Shown here: positions 36,765-45,972 of the stretch, in pieces
How positions within the stretch are numbered: the stretch's first letter is position 1
How the letters are laid out: each line of letters opens with the position of its first letter
From: Hydrogenovibrio marinus
Lineage (GTDB): Bacteria > Pseudomonadota > Gammaproteobacteria > Thiomicrospirales > Thiomicrospiraceae
Assembly (NCBI RefSeq): GCF_013340845.1
Contig: NZ_AP020335.1
Coordinates: 1,922,001 to 1,986,000 of the forward strand
Length of the DNA: 64,000 bases
Direction of reading: 5' to 3'
Made by a program: the position numbers and the translations under genes
Notes under the pieces: model-generated
Seen by the model: the letters and a program-made list of their open reading frames with translations, nothing else
Told to the model about the DNA's origin: nothing
Database searches by the model: none

Positions 36765-37598
36765 ATGCTAATTATTCACACAAATCATCTTAGTCAAACG
36801 CAGACTCAAGAAATCGAATCTATATTAGGTTCCACACCTTACGCTGTGGCAAGCCATTATCAAGTTAATATTGACTCGCCAAATATGTCCTCTGTTCAAG
36901 AATTAAGTGACAACCTGAAAATAGACATTAACCTTTTACCTAAAGGGTTCACTCCGTCAACAGCAAAGCTGGTCATTAGCGACATGGATTCGACTTTAAT
37001 CGGTATTGAGTGTGTTGATGAAATTGCCGATATGATGAACTTAAAACCTCAAGTCTCCGCCATCACAGAAGCGGCGATGCGTGGTGAGCTGAACTTTGAA
37101 AGTTCACTTACACAACGAGTAGCGCTGTTAAATGGGCTATCGGAAACTGCTTTGCAGAAAGTTTATGACGAACGTCTATTCCTTAATCCAGGTGCAGAAG
37201 AATGGCTTAATGGGCTAAAAAACCGAAAAATACCTTTCGCTCTAGTATCAGGCGGGTTCACCTATTTCACAGACAGGCTAAAAGAACAGCTAGACATTCA
37301 ATTCACACGCTCCAACCATCTGGAAATCGTTGAAGGTCAACTCACTGGAAAAATAGTTGGCGGCATTATCGGTGCTGAAGCGAAAGCTTATTTTCTTCAA
37401 GAATTGTGTGATGTACTAAGCATCAATTTAGACCAAGCGATTGCTATCGGCGACGGTGCAAATGACTTGCTAATGATGAATGAAGCGGGTCTAAGCATCG
37501 CATATCATGCAAAACCTGCCGTTCAGGAAAAGGCAAACACAAGCCTTAACTACAGTGGCTTAGATAAAGTACTAGATTTCATCAACGCGGAAATTTAA
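36765..37598 (+). CDS. serB: Phosphoserine phosphatase
   Basis: 277 residues. A short N-terminal ACT-like segment (residues 1-65) precedes the HAD phosphatase core with SDMDSTLIGIECVDEIA (nucleophile Asp), LVSGGFTYFTDRL, and GDGANDLLMM for the metal-binding motif. It removes phosphate from O-phosphoserine in the last step of serine synthesis. It is a member of the SerB family at normal length and is followed by a bidirectional terminator. Confidence 0.96.
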   Translation: MLIIHTNHLSQTQTQEIESILGSTPYAVASHYQVNIDSPNMSSVQELSDNLKIDINLLPKGFTPSTAKLVISDMDSTLIGIECVDEIADMMNLKPQVSAITEAAMRGELNFESSLTQRVALLNGLSETALQKVYDERLFLNPGAEEWLNGLKNRKIPFALVSGGFTYFTDRLKEQLDIQFTRSNHLEIVEGQLTGKIVGGIIGAEAKAYFLQELCDVLSINLDQAIAIGDGANDLLMMNEAGLSIAYHAKPAVQEKANTSLNYSGLDKVLDFINAEI

Positions 37599-37607
37599 AA
37601 GCCCATA

Positions 37608-37632
37608 AAAAAAGCCCGCAAAAGCGGGCTCA
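37608..37632. terminator. Bidirectional terminator between serB and pstB
   Basis: AAAGCCCGC-AAAA-GCGGGCT, a seven-pair stem; the T run of the minus strand (seven T) is stronger, so it best serves pstB. Confidence 0.9.
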
Positions 37633-37656
37633 AAGCACAAAATTATTAGAAATCTG

Positions 37657-38448
37657 TTAACCAAACTTACCGGTAATATAGTTATTGGTTTGTTGTTCTT
37701 TAGGGTTAGTAAACATCACATCAGTGTCGTTAAACTCAACCAAATCCCCTAGATACATAAACGCGGTGTAATCGGAAATACGAGATGCCTGTTGCATGTT
37801 ATGCGTTACGATTGCAATGCTGTATTTCTCTTTCAAACCTAGAATCATTTCTTCAATCGCCAACGTTGAAATAGGGTCAAGTGCAGATGTTGGCTCATCA
37901 AACAACATCAAATCAGGCTTCAGAGCAACAACACGCGTAATGCACAAACGTTGTTGCTGACCACCCGACAAACCCCTAGCATCTTGATGCAATCTATCTT
38001 TTACTTCATTCCAAAGTGCTGCGTCCTGCAAAGACTTAACGATAATTTCTTCAAGATCATTCTTATTTTTGATCCCTGCGATGCGCAAACCATAAGCTAT
38101 GTTTTCATAAATCGTCATCGGAAAAGGTGTTGGCTTTTGGAAAATCATCCCCACTCTTTGACGCAATGCAATAAAGTCGTTTTCTTTTTTAATATCCAAA
38201 ATGTTCCCAATCGAACCATCTTGGTTCTTCAGTTTGATAGCGCCTTCATAGCGACATCCTGGATATAGGTCGTGAATGCGATTCATGGCTCTTAGCAATG
38301 TTGATTTACCACATCCACTAGGACCGATTAGAGCTGTAATGTGATTTTCTTTAATTGGAAGATTAATGTTTTTCAATGAAGGATTTTCAGCTTTAGGATA
38401 AGTAAAGCTAAAATCCTGAATTTCCATAATATTGGCAATATCTTTCAC
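37657..38448 (-). CDS. pstB: Phosphate ABC transporter ATP-binding protein
   Basis: 263 residues. Walker [15 protein letters not shown], the signature [12 protein letters not shown], Walker [14 protein letters not shown] and the H-loop THNMQQA are all present. A GTG at 38448, with AAGG upstream, is the likely start; an ATG eight codons in is the alternative. With PstA and PstC it drives high-affinity phosphate uptake. It is the last gene of pstSCAB; phoU is not next to it. Confidence 0.97.
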   Translation of the reverse strand: MKDIANIMEIQDFSFTYPKAENPSLKNINLPIKENHITALIGPSGCGKSTLLRAMNRIHDLYPGCRYEGAIKLKNQDGSIGNILDIKKENDFIALRQRVGMIFQKPTPFPMTIYENIAYGLRIAGIKNKNDLEEIIVKSLQDAALWNEVKDRLHQDARGLSGGQQQRLCITRVVALKPDLMLFDEPTSALDPISTLAIEEMILGLKEKYSIAIVTHNMQQASRISDYTAFMYLGDLVEFNDTDVMFTNPKEQQTNNYITGKFG

Positions 38449-38460
38449 GCTAAAAACCTT

Positions 38461-39270
38461 TTAATGATGCTTTTCACGAATAATGTATCTTCCCAACAGA
38501 TTGAGAATCAATACGAAGAATGTTAGAACCAGTGCAGCTGCCCAAGCCAACTGAACCATCTTATCGTCCGGCATAGTAGCCAAGTTATAAATCGAGACCG
38601 TTATTGACGGGAAAGTATCACTCAAATCCGTTGACCAATACACACTTGAACCACTGGTATACAAAAGAGGTGCTGTCTCACCGACTACACGGGCAAATGC
38701 TAGAATCAATCCAGTTACGATACCAACCTTTGCCGCTCTTAAGATAATATTTACGATGACATGGTATTTCGATGCACCGATAGCAATCCCTGCTTCTCTC
38801 AACTCGGTAGGCACTAAGCTCAACATGTCGTCTGTTGCACGCACAACAATGGGTAACATCATAACAAATAGAGCGAACACGCCCGCCCAACCAGCCGTAT
38901 GACCTGTCGGCATAACCACAACAGCATAAACAAAGGTACCGATAACGATAGATGGTGCCGACATCATAACATCTGACAAGTCACGGATAAAATCGGCGTA
39001 CTTGCTACCATTGCTATATTCCTGCAGGTAAATCCCAGCCATAATCCCAATTGGAATACCAATAATTGTTGCCAAACCTGCTAGCACAAACTGTCCAAAC
39101 AACAGATTTCGAATACCATTGTTAATCAAATCATGTGTAAAGATATATGGTGAAAGCGCCTCAGAGCCTTTAATAATTAGCGTAATCAATATCCAGCCAA
39201 GAAATACCAATCCAATAATTGCCGCAAGGCTAGACAGACCCAAAACTAGTTTATTTATCCACAATCTCAT
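38461..39270 (-). CDS. pstA: Phosphate ABC transporter permease PstA
   Basis: 269 residues, six membrane helices. The EAA-type cytoplasmic loop is LREAGIAIGASKYHVIVNIILRAAKVGIVTGLILAFAR. It stands one base after the pstC stop, so translation is coupled. It forms the membrane channel together with PstC. Confidence 0.95.
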   Translation of the reverse strand: MRLWINKLVLGLSSLAAIIGLVFLGWILITLIIKGSEALSPYIFTHDLINNGIRNLLFGQFVLAGLATIIGIPIGIMAGIYLQEYSNGSKYADFIRDLSDVMMSAPSIVIGTFVYAVVVMPTGHTAGWAGVFALFVMMLPIVVRATDDMLSLVPTELREAGIAIGASKYHVIVNIILRAAKVGIVTGLILAFARVVGETAPLLYTSGSSVYWSTDLSDTFPSITVSIYNLATMPDDKMVQLAWAAALVLTFFVLILNLLGRYIIREKHH

Positions 39271-39271
39271 G

Positions 39272-40288
39272 TTATTTGCCTCTTCTCAAGAAGTAGTGTT
39301 TCGCCGTAAAGATTACGATGAAGCTGACAACGAACAGAATCAATGACAAGTAGAACAGAGATGCCAAGCTCAGACCACTAGATTCTGAGAAGTTATTTGC
39401 CAATACTACTGGGATGGAGTTGGTTGGGTCTGTAACAGACTTCGCAAATTCAAAGACTCCACCAATAACAAAGGCGACCGCCATTGTTTCACCCAGCGCA
39501 CGGCCTAATGAAATAATAATTGAACCGATTATGCCCGCCTTGGCATAAGGAAACACAACATCTTTAATCACTTCAAACTTAGTAGCGCCCACAGCATAAG
39601 CAGCTTCTTTTAATACATCTGGAGTAGTGTTGATTGCATCACGACTCAAAGCAGCCATAAATGGAATGACCATTACGCCAAGCACTAGACCCGCTACCAA
39701 CAAAGATACTGAATGCCCACCAAAAATCGAGGCAATGAATGGACCAAAATAGAACAAGCCCCACATACCATAAATAATACTCGGAATGGCTGCAAGCAAC
39801 TCAATAGCAACCCCTACAGGCTTAGAAATAGCTGGCGCAGCAATTTCTGATAGGAAAATGGCGATCCCCATTGCAAGCGGAACGGCAAACAATAAGGCAA
39901 TAATAGTTGAAAAAACAGTTCCGACGATTGCAACCGCACCACCAAACACTTCTTTTGTTGGCGAGTTACTGATAACACCATCGTCATCACCAACATTAAC
40001 ACCATCGTCGTCGTCAACATTAACACCATCGTCGCCGACATTGATACCACCATCTAAATGAGCATCAGGTGCACTAGACTGTGAGGCTTGTTGAGCAGGT
40101 TTTTGGTCAGAAGAGGAAGGCGTTTCAACTGGAACATCAACACCCCAACGAGCGTCAATCAAGAACTTCGCCCCAAACTCTTCAATAGCAGGCTTTGCCG
40201 AAATATAGAGAGTCACAAGTGTCGAGACTAAAACAACAAAGACCAGACTCGCACTAATCTGGGAGAGCCTTGCAAATATTTTTTCCAT
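39272..40288 (-). CDS. pstC: Phosphate ABC transporter permease PstC, with acidic repeat insertion
   Basis: 338 residues with six membrane helices and the EAA loop LKEAAYAVGATKFEVIKDVVFPYAKAGIIGSIII. The first periplasmic loop (about residues 50-110) is longer than in E. coli PstC and carries an Asp/Gly/Val-rich repeat (residues 79-106: GINVGDDGVNV, DDDDGVNVG, DDDGVI). The loop is also rich in Ser, Gln and Pro. The repeat is encoded by tandem 21-24-bp units and could vary in number. The function of the insertion is unknown. ATG follows AGGGCGG; pstS lies 210 bp upstream. Confidence 0.94.
   Translation of the reverse strand: MEKIFARLSQISASLVFVVLVSTLVTLYISAKPAIEEFGAKFLIDARWGVDVPVETPSSSDQKPAQQASQSSAPDAHLDGGINVGDDGVNVDDDDGVNVGDDDGVISNSPTKEVFGGAVAIVGTVFSTIIALLFAVPLAMGIAIFLSEIAAPAISKPVGVAIELLAAIPSIIYGMWGLFYFGPFIASIFGGHSVSLLVAGLVLGVMVIPFMAALSRDAINTTPDVLKEAAYAVGATKFEVIKDVVFPYAKAGIIGSIIISLGRALGETMAVAFVIGGVFEFAKSVTDPTNSIPVVLANNFSESSGLSLASLFYLSLILFVVSFIVIFTAKHYFLRRGK
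39974..40051 (-). repeat. Tandem 21-24-bp repeats within pstC
   Basis: Three units beginning ACACCATCGTC on the plus strand (39975-39998, 39999-40022, 40023-40043), then a partial one. They differ by a few bases and keep frame. They encode the acidic loop of PstC. Confidence 0.8.
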
Positions 40289-40458
40289 AACCGCCCTAAT
40301 TTTTTCTTTGACTTTAAAAGTGTTTAAATTCTAGAGGATAAAACCATCATGTCAACATCCAAGAGCGGCATAACATCCATAATGCCTGCAAGGTAAATCT
40401 GTTTAGAACCCTTGTAAAAGAAGATATTGGCCGCTTTTACAAAGACTCTAAAAACATA

Positions 40459-40476
40459 GTGCCCACTTAGGGGCAC
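40459..40476 (-). terminator. Weak hairpin between pstS and pstC
   Basis: GTGCCC and GGGCAC pair around six bases, 23 bp after the pstS stop; the minus strand continues TATGTTTTTAG. Such a partial terminator would give more pstS than pstCAB mRNA, a common arrangement in binding-protein operons. Confidence 0.55.
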
Positions 40477-40498
40477 CATATTTTAGAGAACTAAGATA

Positions 40499-41491
40499 TT
40501 ACTTGATACCTTTAGAAGCCCAGTAACCGTAGATCTTTTCTTTTACGCTTTTTGGCAGTGGAACGTAACCTAGATCTGCAGCAGCTTTATCACCATGCTC
40601 ATAAGAATATCTGAAGAAGTCAGTTACTTCTTTGTTTTTCTTAGAGTCGTTTGGTAGCAAAATGAAAGTTGCAGCTACCATTGGGTATGCATTTTCAGGA
40701 TATGCAATGATAGAGTAGAAATCTTTCTTAGGATCTAGACTAGCATGACCAGCAGCAGCGATAAAGTTATCAACTGTAGGTGCGTAGAACTTACCACCTT
40801 GACCTTGAACAGTCGCCATTTCTAGACCGTTTTTCTTAGCATCAGCATAATCTACATAACCAATTGAGTAAGGGTTAGTTTTGATTGCAGTTGAAACACC
40901 GAAGTTACCTTTACCAGCAATACGGTTTTCCATAGGCCAGTTGATTGCTTTTTTCGCACCAAACTCTTTGTTCCAAGTTTTGTTCATCTTCGCCAAGTAA
41001 TAAGAGAAGTTGAAAGTTGTACCAGACTTGTCAGAACGGTGAACGAAAAGGATTTTTTTGTGTGGTAGGCTAGCACTTGGGTTGTCATGCTTTAGAGAAG
41101 CGTCATCCCAGTACTTGATGTGACCCATAACGATACCTGAAATAGACTTTTCAGAAAGTTTTAGGCTGCTAACACCAGGAATGTTGTAAGAGAAAGTGAT
41201 TGCGCCAACAACTGTTGGATACATGTAAAGACCGCTTTTGTGAAGTTGAGATGGCTTCAAAGGCGCATCAGAACCACCGAAATCAACGTGGCGAGCAGTG
41301 ATTTCTTTAATACCAGTACCAGAACCAGTTGGTGAATAGTTTACTTTATTGCCTGTAGCATTATAGTATTCTGAAATCCACGCTTTATATACTGGATATG
41401 GGAAAGAAGCTCCTGTGCCTTCAATAGTAGAAGCAAAAGCTGTTGTTGTCATACTTGCAGCTAATGCCGCAGTCGCTAATAGTTTTTTCAC
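40499..41491 (-). CDS. pstS: Phosphate-binding protein PstS
   Basis: 330 residues with a cleavable signal peptide (LLATAALAASMTTTAFAST). The mature start TIEGTGASFPYPVYKAWISEY and the later YSPTGSGTGIKEI, FGGSDAPL and HRSDKSGTTFNF are the phosphate-binding segments of PstS. The start is GTG behind AGGAG. It is the first gene of the pst operon and is preceded by a Pho box. It captures phosphate in the periplasm and passes it to PstCA. Codon use suggests high expression. Confidence 0.97.
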   Translation of the reverse strand: MKKLLATAALAASMTTTAFASTIEGTGASFPYPVYKAWISEYYNATGNKVNYSPTGSGTGIKEITARHVDFGGSDAPLKPSQLHKSGLYMYPTVVGAITFSYNIPGVSSLKLSEKSISGIVMGHIKYWDDASLKHDNPSASLPHKKILFVHRSDKSGTTFNFSYYLAKMNKTWNKEFGAKKAINWPMENRIAGKGNFGVSTAIKTNPYSIGYVDYADAKKNGLEMATVQGQGGKFYAPTVDNFIAAAGHASLDPKKDFYSIIAYPENAYPMVAATFILLPNDSKKNKEVTDFFRYSYEHGDKAAADLGYVPLPKSVKEKIYGYWASKGIK

Positions 41492-41588
41492 GATATTCTC
41501 CTAAAAGGAATTGGCTTTAATTGTTGGTCCCCTTAATTGGCGACTAACTCAACGGAGGGAATATTAGCAAACCCCCTTTAGCCTTTTT

Positions 41589-41606
41589 ACTACACTTTTA
41601 TGACAT
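41589..41606 (-). promoter_or_regulatory. PhoB-binding Pho box of the pst operon
   Basis: On the minus strand ATGTCATAAAAGTGTAGT matches the consensus CTGTCATAWAWCTGTMAY at most positions (both TGTCATA-like and TGT half-sites). It lies about 98 bp upstream of pstS. A second, weaker TGTCAT-like word follows further upstream. Confidence 0.7.
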
Positions 41607-41660
41607 TTTTTTTGCCCAAAAATGACTAGAAGAATTTATTTTTTCGCGCCAAAGCGGAGA

Positions 41661-41680
41661 CAGGCTGATCCAGCCTGCCC
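41661..41680 (-). terminator. Hairpin behind the SoxH-like gene
   Basis: CAGGCTG-ATC-CAGCCTG (41661-41677), a perfect seven-pair stem, 34 bp after the stop of the minus-strand hydrolase gene. It lacks a T run, so termination may be inefficient. Confidence 0.5.
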
Positions 41681-41710
41681 CACCACAATGGACGCCAAAA
41701 AAATCATCCC

Positions 41711-42715
41711 TTAGAACATCGATTGCTCATACTCTTTAATGGCAACCACAATAAATTTTCCCAAGGTACTTTGATAGCCTGACCACTGGCTAGCCACATT
41801 TTTCATAAATGGCTCTACCATGATTTTAGGCTTCATTTCAAAATCTGACAAACCTTCATCATAGTATTTAGCGGTGTTTTTATAGATGGTTTCCATAAAT
41901 TCTTTACCATCCAAAATCAACTGCTTGCCTTCATGCTTACCATGACCCGGAATATACTGATTCACAGGTAGGCTTAAAACACTGTCCAAGCCGGCGATTG
42001 TTCCTTTATAAGAACCATCTTCCATATTGGCGATACGACGCATAACCATATCCCCCATATAAATCGTCTTATCTTCAACCACTTCAACCGCCACGTCAGA
42101 CTCGGTGTGCATACGTCCAAAGTGGTGGACCTTCAAAGTCACGCCTCCCATTCCAAACACTTCACCCCCCTTCAGGGTTTGATTCGGAATCGTTACTACT
42201 GTCCCGGTAATTTTGTTGTCGGTGTTTCTTTGCATAAAATCAAACCAGAACTTCCCACCATCTGTTTTCAATACTTTTTGCACCGCTTCATGAGAGTAAA
42301 GCTTAACATCTTGATTGGCTGCGACAAACGCGTGATTCCCCAGCCAGTGATCTCCGTGATAATGGGTGTTAATCACCATTACAACAGGCTTGTCAGTCAC
42401 TTTTTTGATTTGTCGTAAAATCATTTCACCGATCTGAACAGAACTACCAGTATCAATCACCACAACCCCTTTTGGCGTTACCACGAAACCTGGGTTACTA
42501 AACATCCCATAGTTTTCTGGCGAAGGTGATGACCCCAGTGCTGGAATGTAATAACAGTGATCAGACACTTTCACTGCATCAACATCAGGCACTTTAGGGC
42601 CTTTAAATTCCATACTAGCATGAACATAAAGAGGTGTCATTGCGGACAAACCGACCAATGAAGCACTTCCCCATAACGTCTTTTTCAGAAGATTACGACG
42701 TGACATTTGTTCCAT
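41711..42715 (-). CDS. Tat-exported metallo-beta-lactamase-fold hydrolase, SoxH-like
   Basis: 334 residues from ATG 42715, preceded by AAGGAG; a longer frame to 43147 would overlap sufE and has no site. The N-terminus has a twin-arginine signal (MSRRNLLKKTLWGSASLVGLSA). The zinc motif is THYHGDHWLGN, with further histidines in FGRMHTES and YIPGHGKH. This resembles SoxH and the quinoprotein-relay zinc metallohydrolases of sulfur oxidisers. The substrate is unknown. The operon neighbours do not help: pst genes lie downstream, and sufE is divergent. Confidence 0.85.
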   Translation of the reverse strand: MEQMSRRNLLKKTLWGSASLVGLSAMTPLYVHASMEFKGPKVPDVDAVKVSDHCYYIPALGSSPSPENYGMFSNPGFVVTPKGVVVIDTGSSVQIGEMILRQIKKVTDKPVVMVINTHYHGDHWLGNHAFVAANQDVKLYSHEAVQKVLKTDGGKFWFDFMQRNTDNKITGTVVTIPNQTLKGGEVFGMGGVTLKVHHFGRMHTESDVAVEVVEDKTIYMGDMVMRRIANMEDGSYKGTIAGLDSVLSLPVNQYIPGHGKHEGKQLILDGKEFMETIYKNTAKYYDEGLSDFEMKPKIMVEPFMKNVASQWSGYQSTLGKFIVVAIKEYEQSMF

Positions 42716-42919
42716 GTTTTTCTCCTTAAAAACTTTCATTTCTTTTTTGTTGTTTTTATTTTTAATATCAGATGAAACGATAAAACATTTTCCATCTATT
42801 TTTAAATCAATCTTATTTATTTTGCGCAAATCAAAAACCAACCAGCAAAACCAGTACGACACATCCATTTCTACTTTTTGATAGAATAGCCATTTTGAAA
42901 AACTACACTCCATTTCCTT

Positions 42920-43351
42920 ATGAACTATCAACCCGCAGAAAAAAGCATTGCTGACATACAAGCCGATTTGGTCAAGCGCTTCACCCACTTCGACAACTGG
43001 AAGGATCGCTACAAATACCTCATCGACATGGGCAAAACCCTTCAAGGTATGCCAGACGAGTTTAAAACTGAAGAAAACCGAATTCACGGCTGTCAGTCCC
43101 AAGTATGGATTTACATTGAGGAACATGATGGGCATCTCTATATGCAAGCCACATCAGATGCTGCAATCGTTGCCGGGCTAATTGCCTTACTGCTCAAAGT
43201 CTACCAAGGCAGAACCCCTCAAGAAATCAGCGAAGCGCCTCTTGGCTTCTTGGCTGAAATCGGCCTGATACAACACCTATCTGCCAACCGATCCACTGGG
43301 CTATATCACATGATTAAACGCATACAATCCGAAGCGCAATCAAGAATATAG
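42920..43351 (+). CDS. sufE: SufE family sulfur acceptor
   Basis: 143 residues. The sulfur-accepting cysteine lies in RIHGCQSQVW (about residue 59), and the SufE pattern KYLIDMGKTLQGMP and ISEAPLGFLAEIGLIQHLSANRSTGLYHMIKRI is clear. SufE takes persulfide from the SufS desulfurase and activates it for iron-sulfur assembly. Here it is alone, with no suf genes nearby. It may also serve CsdA (CsdE type). The gene has its own terminator. Confidence 0.94.
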   Translation: MNYQPAEKSIADIQADLVKRFTHFDNWKDRYKYLIDMGKTLQGMPDEFKTEENRIHGCQSQVWIYIEEHDGHLYMQATSDAAIVAGLIALLLKVYQGRTPQEISEAPLGFLAEIGLIQHLSANRSTGLYHMIKRIQSEAQSRI

Positions 43352-43373
43352 ACAACTTTCTAGGCCTTCTCAT

Positions 43374-43403
43374 AAAAAAACCGGCAGATGCCGGTTTTTT
43401 TTT
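43374..43403. terminator. Bidirectional terminator between sufE and htpX
   Basis: AAAAAACCGGC-AGAT-GCCGGTTTTTTTTT, five-pair GC stem with long A and T runs. Confidence 0.93.
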
Positions 43404-43423
43404 CGCTAACTATTTAATGAGAA

Positions 43424-44320
43424 TTATGCGATTTTCAATTGCGCTTGTGCTGTGTTTTCCAAAACAGCAATACGCTCTTCCAAAGGTGGGTGAGACATAA
43501 ATAACTGCCCCAATTTAGAAGGACCTGCTGAAATCCCAAATGCTGCCATTTGATCTGGCAACTCACCTGGATGCATGGTTTGCAATCTACGTAGAGCTGC
43601 AATCATGTTTTCCTTGCCAGCCAAGTAAGCACCACCGTTATCCGCATGGAATTCCCTAACACGTGAGAACCACATCGCAACGATACTTGCCAGAATACCG
43701 AATAGAATCTGAGCAATGAAATCAACGGCAATGAATGTAAAGCTCATACCTTCTTCTTCATTCTTAAGAATCACGCGGTCAACAATGTAAGCCACGATTT
43801 TCGCAAAGAAGATTACAAAGGTGTTCAATACACCTTGCAACAGGGCCATTGTTACCATGTCGCCGTTTGCAACGTGCGCCACCTCATGCCCAAGAACCGC
43901 TCTTACTTCGTTCTTCTGCATGTTACGCATCAAACCGGTAGATACCGCAACCATTGATGAGTTCTTTGTCATCCCAGTTGCAAAAGCGTTAGGTTCTGGT
44001 GAGTCATAGATAGCCACTTCAGGCATACCGATGTTCGCTTTTTGTGCAAACTCACAAACCGTTTCGACCAACCATTGCTCATCAGCATTACGTGGTTGTT
44101 CGATAACTTGAGCACCCACAGACATTTTTGCCAACCACTTTGACATTGCCAAAGAGATAAAAGAACCCGCAAAACCAAACACCAAAGCAAAGATGAATAG
44201 ATTTTTCAGATCCAAGCCTTGGCTATTCATATAGCCTTTGACACCCAACAAATTCAGGGTGATCATTGCCACCGCAATGACGGCAAAGTTCATTAATAAA
44301 AACAGACCAATACGTTTCAT
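43424..44320 (-). CDS. htpX: Membrane metalloprotease HtpX
   Basis: 298 residues from ATG 44320, behind GGAGG. Two membrane helices lie at the N-terminus and two in the middle; the zinc site is AVLGHEVAHVANGD with a later EFHADNGGAYLAG glutamate. HtpX degrades damaged inner-membrane proteins with its active site in the cytoplasm, together with FtsH. The sequence is close to E. coli HtpX at the usual length. No obvious heat-shock promoter was seen. Confidence 0.96.
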   Translation of the reverse strand: MKRIGLFLLMNFAVIAVAMITLNLLGVKGYMNSQGLDLKNLFIFALVFGFAGSFISLAMSKWLAKMSVGAQVIEQPRNADEQWLVETVCEFAQKANIGMPEVAIYDSPEPNAFATGMTKNSSMVAVSTGLMRNMQKNEVRAVLGHEVAHVANGDMVTMALLQGVLNTFVIFFAKIVAYIVDRVILKNEEEGMSFTFIAVDFIAQILFGILASIVAMWFSRVREFHADNGGAYLAGKENMIAALRRLQTMHPGELPDQMAAFGISAGPSKLGQLFMSHPPLEERIAVLENTAQAQLKIA

Positions 44321-44485
44321 CGAAACCTCCATTAGACTACAAACGTCCACTTTTTAGACATTGTGAACTTGTTATTTAAAGCGTATTTAATGGCTACTAT
44401 AAGGTTTTTTTATGCTCTTTCAAGAGAAAAAGAAGAAAGAGTCAGACTTTTTTAAGAATTAAACCCTAGGGTTTAACCAAGCACG

Positions 44486-44515
44486 CCAACCTGGCAAAAA
44501 TCTACCAGGTTGGGG
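44486..44515. repeat. Inverted pair of the dispersed repeat between htpX and gatB
   Basis: GCCAACCTGGCAAAAA (44486-44500, only the nine-base core on the left arm) and TACCAGGTTGGGG (44503-44515) face each other. They form a nine-pair hairpin about 20 bp after the gatB stop on the minus strand, so it may also terminate gatCAB. Confidence 0.8.
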
Positions 44516-44535
44516 TTAGCATTATGCGTGGAAAA

Positions 44536-45963
44536 TTAGGATAGCTTGCGCTTCAATATCTCATTAACCTGACCAGGATTTGCCTGACCTTGAGACACTT
44601 TCATCACTTGCCCGACAAAATAGCCAAACATCTTATCTTGACCATTTCGATAGGCTTCAACTTGTGCAGTATTTGCTGCTAAAACCTCATCGACTAAAGC
44701 TTCGATTGCTGATGAATCGGTGATTTGCTTCAATCCTTTTGCCGTAATAATTTCATCCGCGGAGCCTTCTTGGTTCCACATCGCATCAAACACTTGCTTG
44801 GCAATTTTTCCAGAAATGGTGTTATCTTGAATACGCGCCAACAAACCAGCCAAAGCTTCAGCAGACACCGGAGATTCATTAATATCGATACCTTGCTGAT
44901 TCAAGGATTTAGACAATTCTCCCATGACCCAGTTTGCACTCATTTTCGCATCTTTGGAATGCGAAACCACAGCTTCAAAGTATTCTGCCATCGCTCTTGA
45001 ACCGGTCAAGAAGCTAGCATCATAATCAGACAATCCGAACTCGGACACATAACGTGCACGTTTAGCTCCTGGCAACTCCGGCATTTCGGCACGAATCGCC
45101 TCGATATCCTCATCAGTTACCACGACGGGTAATAAATCAGGACACGGGAAATAACGGTAATCGTTCGCCTCTTCTTTTGCACGCATAGAACGTGTTTCAT
45201 TCTTTTCAGAGTCGTACAAACGAGTTTCCTGTACAACTTTACCGCCAGATTCAAGAATTTCGATTTGACGAGCGATCTCATATTCAATCGCCTGTTCGAT
45301 AAACTTGAATGAGTTGATATTTTTCAGCTCAGCACGTGTTCCGAAAGGCGTTCCAGGCTTATGGATAGATACGTTCGAGTCAACACGGAATGAACCTTCC
45401 TGCATATTGCCATCACAAATACCAAGATACTGAACCAACTCATGCATCTTGCGAGCATAAGCCACCGCTTCCTGCGCTGAACGCATATCTGGTTCAGAAA
45501 CAATTTCCAACAATGGTGTCCCAGCACGGTTCAAGTCAATGCCCGTTTGACCAGGAAACGCGTCATGAACCGACTTACCAGCATCTTCTTCCAAGTGCGC
45601 ACGTGTAATACCAATTTTTTTGGTTTCACCATCCACTTCTATTTCCAAAACGCCACCTTTATCAACAATTGGGTAGCTAAACTGTGAGGTCTGATACCCT
45701 TTCGGCAAATCTGGATAAAAATAGTTCTTACGGTCGAAAACTGATCTGCGTCCAATCGTCGCACCAACCGCCAAACCAAAACGAATTGCCTTAGGCAACA
45801 CCGCCTTGTTCAACACAGGCAATTGACCCGGCATCCCTAAATCCAATAAGTTTGCCTGGGTGTTTGGTTCCGCACCATAAGCAATGGAAGAACCTGAAAA
45901 AATCTTTGTATTTGTATTGAGCTGAGCATGAATCTCAAGACCGATAACCACTTCCCAAGTCAT
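44536..45963 (-). CDS. gatB: Asp/Glu-tRNA amidotransferase subunit B
   Basis: 475 residues from ATG 45963, behind AGGAGG; an upstream GTG is within the same frame. [31 protein letters not shown], and REVISEPD-like SEPDMRS segments mark GatB; the C-terminal YqeY-like tail ends [16 protein letters not shown]. With GatA and GatC it converts Glu-tRNA(Gln) or Asp-tRNA(Asn) to the amide forms. The presence of the complex suggests the organism lacks an asparaginyl- or glutaminyl-tRNA synthetase. It ends the gatC-gatA-gatB operon. Confidence 0.97.
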   Translation of the reverse strand: MTWEVVIGLEIHAQLNTNTKIFSGSSIAYGAEPNTQANLLDLGMPGQLPVLNKAVLPKAIRFGLAVGATIGRRSVFDRKNYFYPDLPKGYQTSQFSYPIVDKGGVLEIEVDGETKKIGITRAHLEEDAGKSVHDAFPGQTGIDLNRAGTPLLEIVSEPDMRSAQEAVAYARKMHELVQYLGICDGNMQEGSFRVDSNVSIHKPGTPFGTRAELKNINSFKFIEQAIEYEIARQIEILESGGKVVQETRLYDSEKNETRSMRAKEEANDYRYFPCPDLLPVVVTDEDIEAIRAEMPELPGAKRARYVSEFGLSDYDASFLTGSRAMAEYFEAVVSHSKDAKMSANWVMGELSKSLNQQGIDINESPVSAEALAGLLARIQDNTISGKIAKQVFDAMWNQEGSADEIITAKGLKQITDSSAIEALVDEVLAANTAQVEAYRNGQDKMFGYFVGQVMKVSQGQANPGQVNEILKRKLS

Positions 45964-45972
45964 GACCACCTC

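Noticed and set aside
39974-40051. Possible CRISPR array
   Set aside because: The repeats are directly tandem with no spacers, lie in frame within pstC and have no cas genes nearby.
41711-43147. 478-residue version of the SoxH-like protein
   Set aside because: The extra 144 residues overlap sufE on the other strand; AAGGAG and a twin-arginine signal mark the start at 42715.
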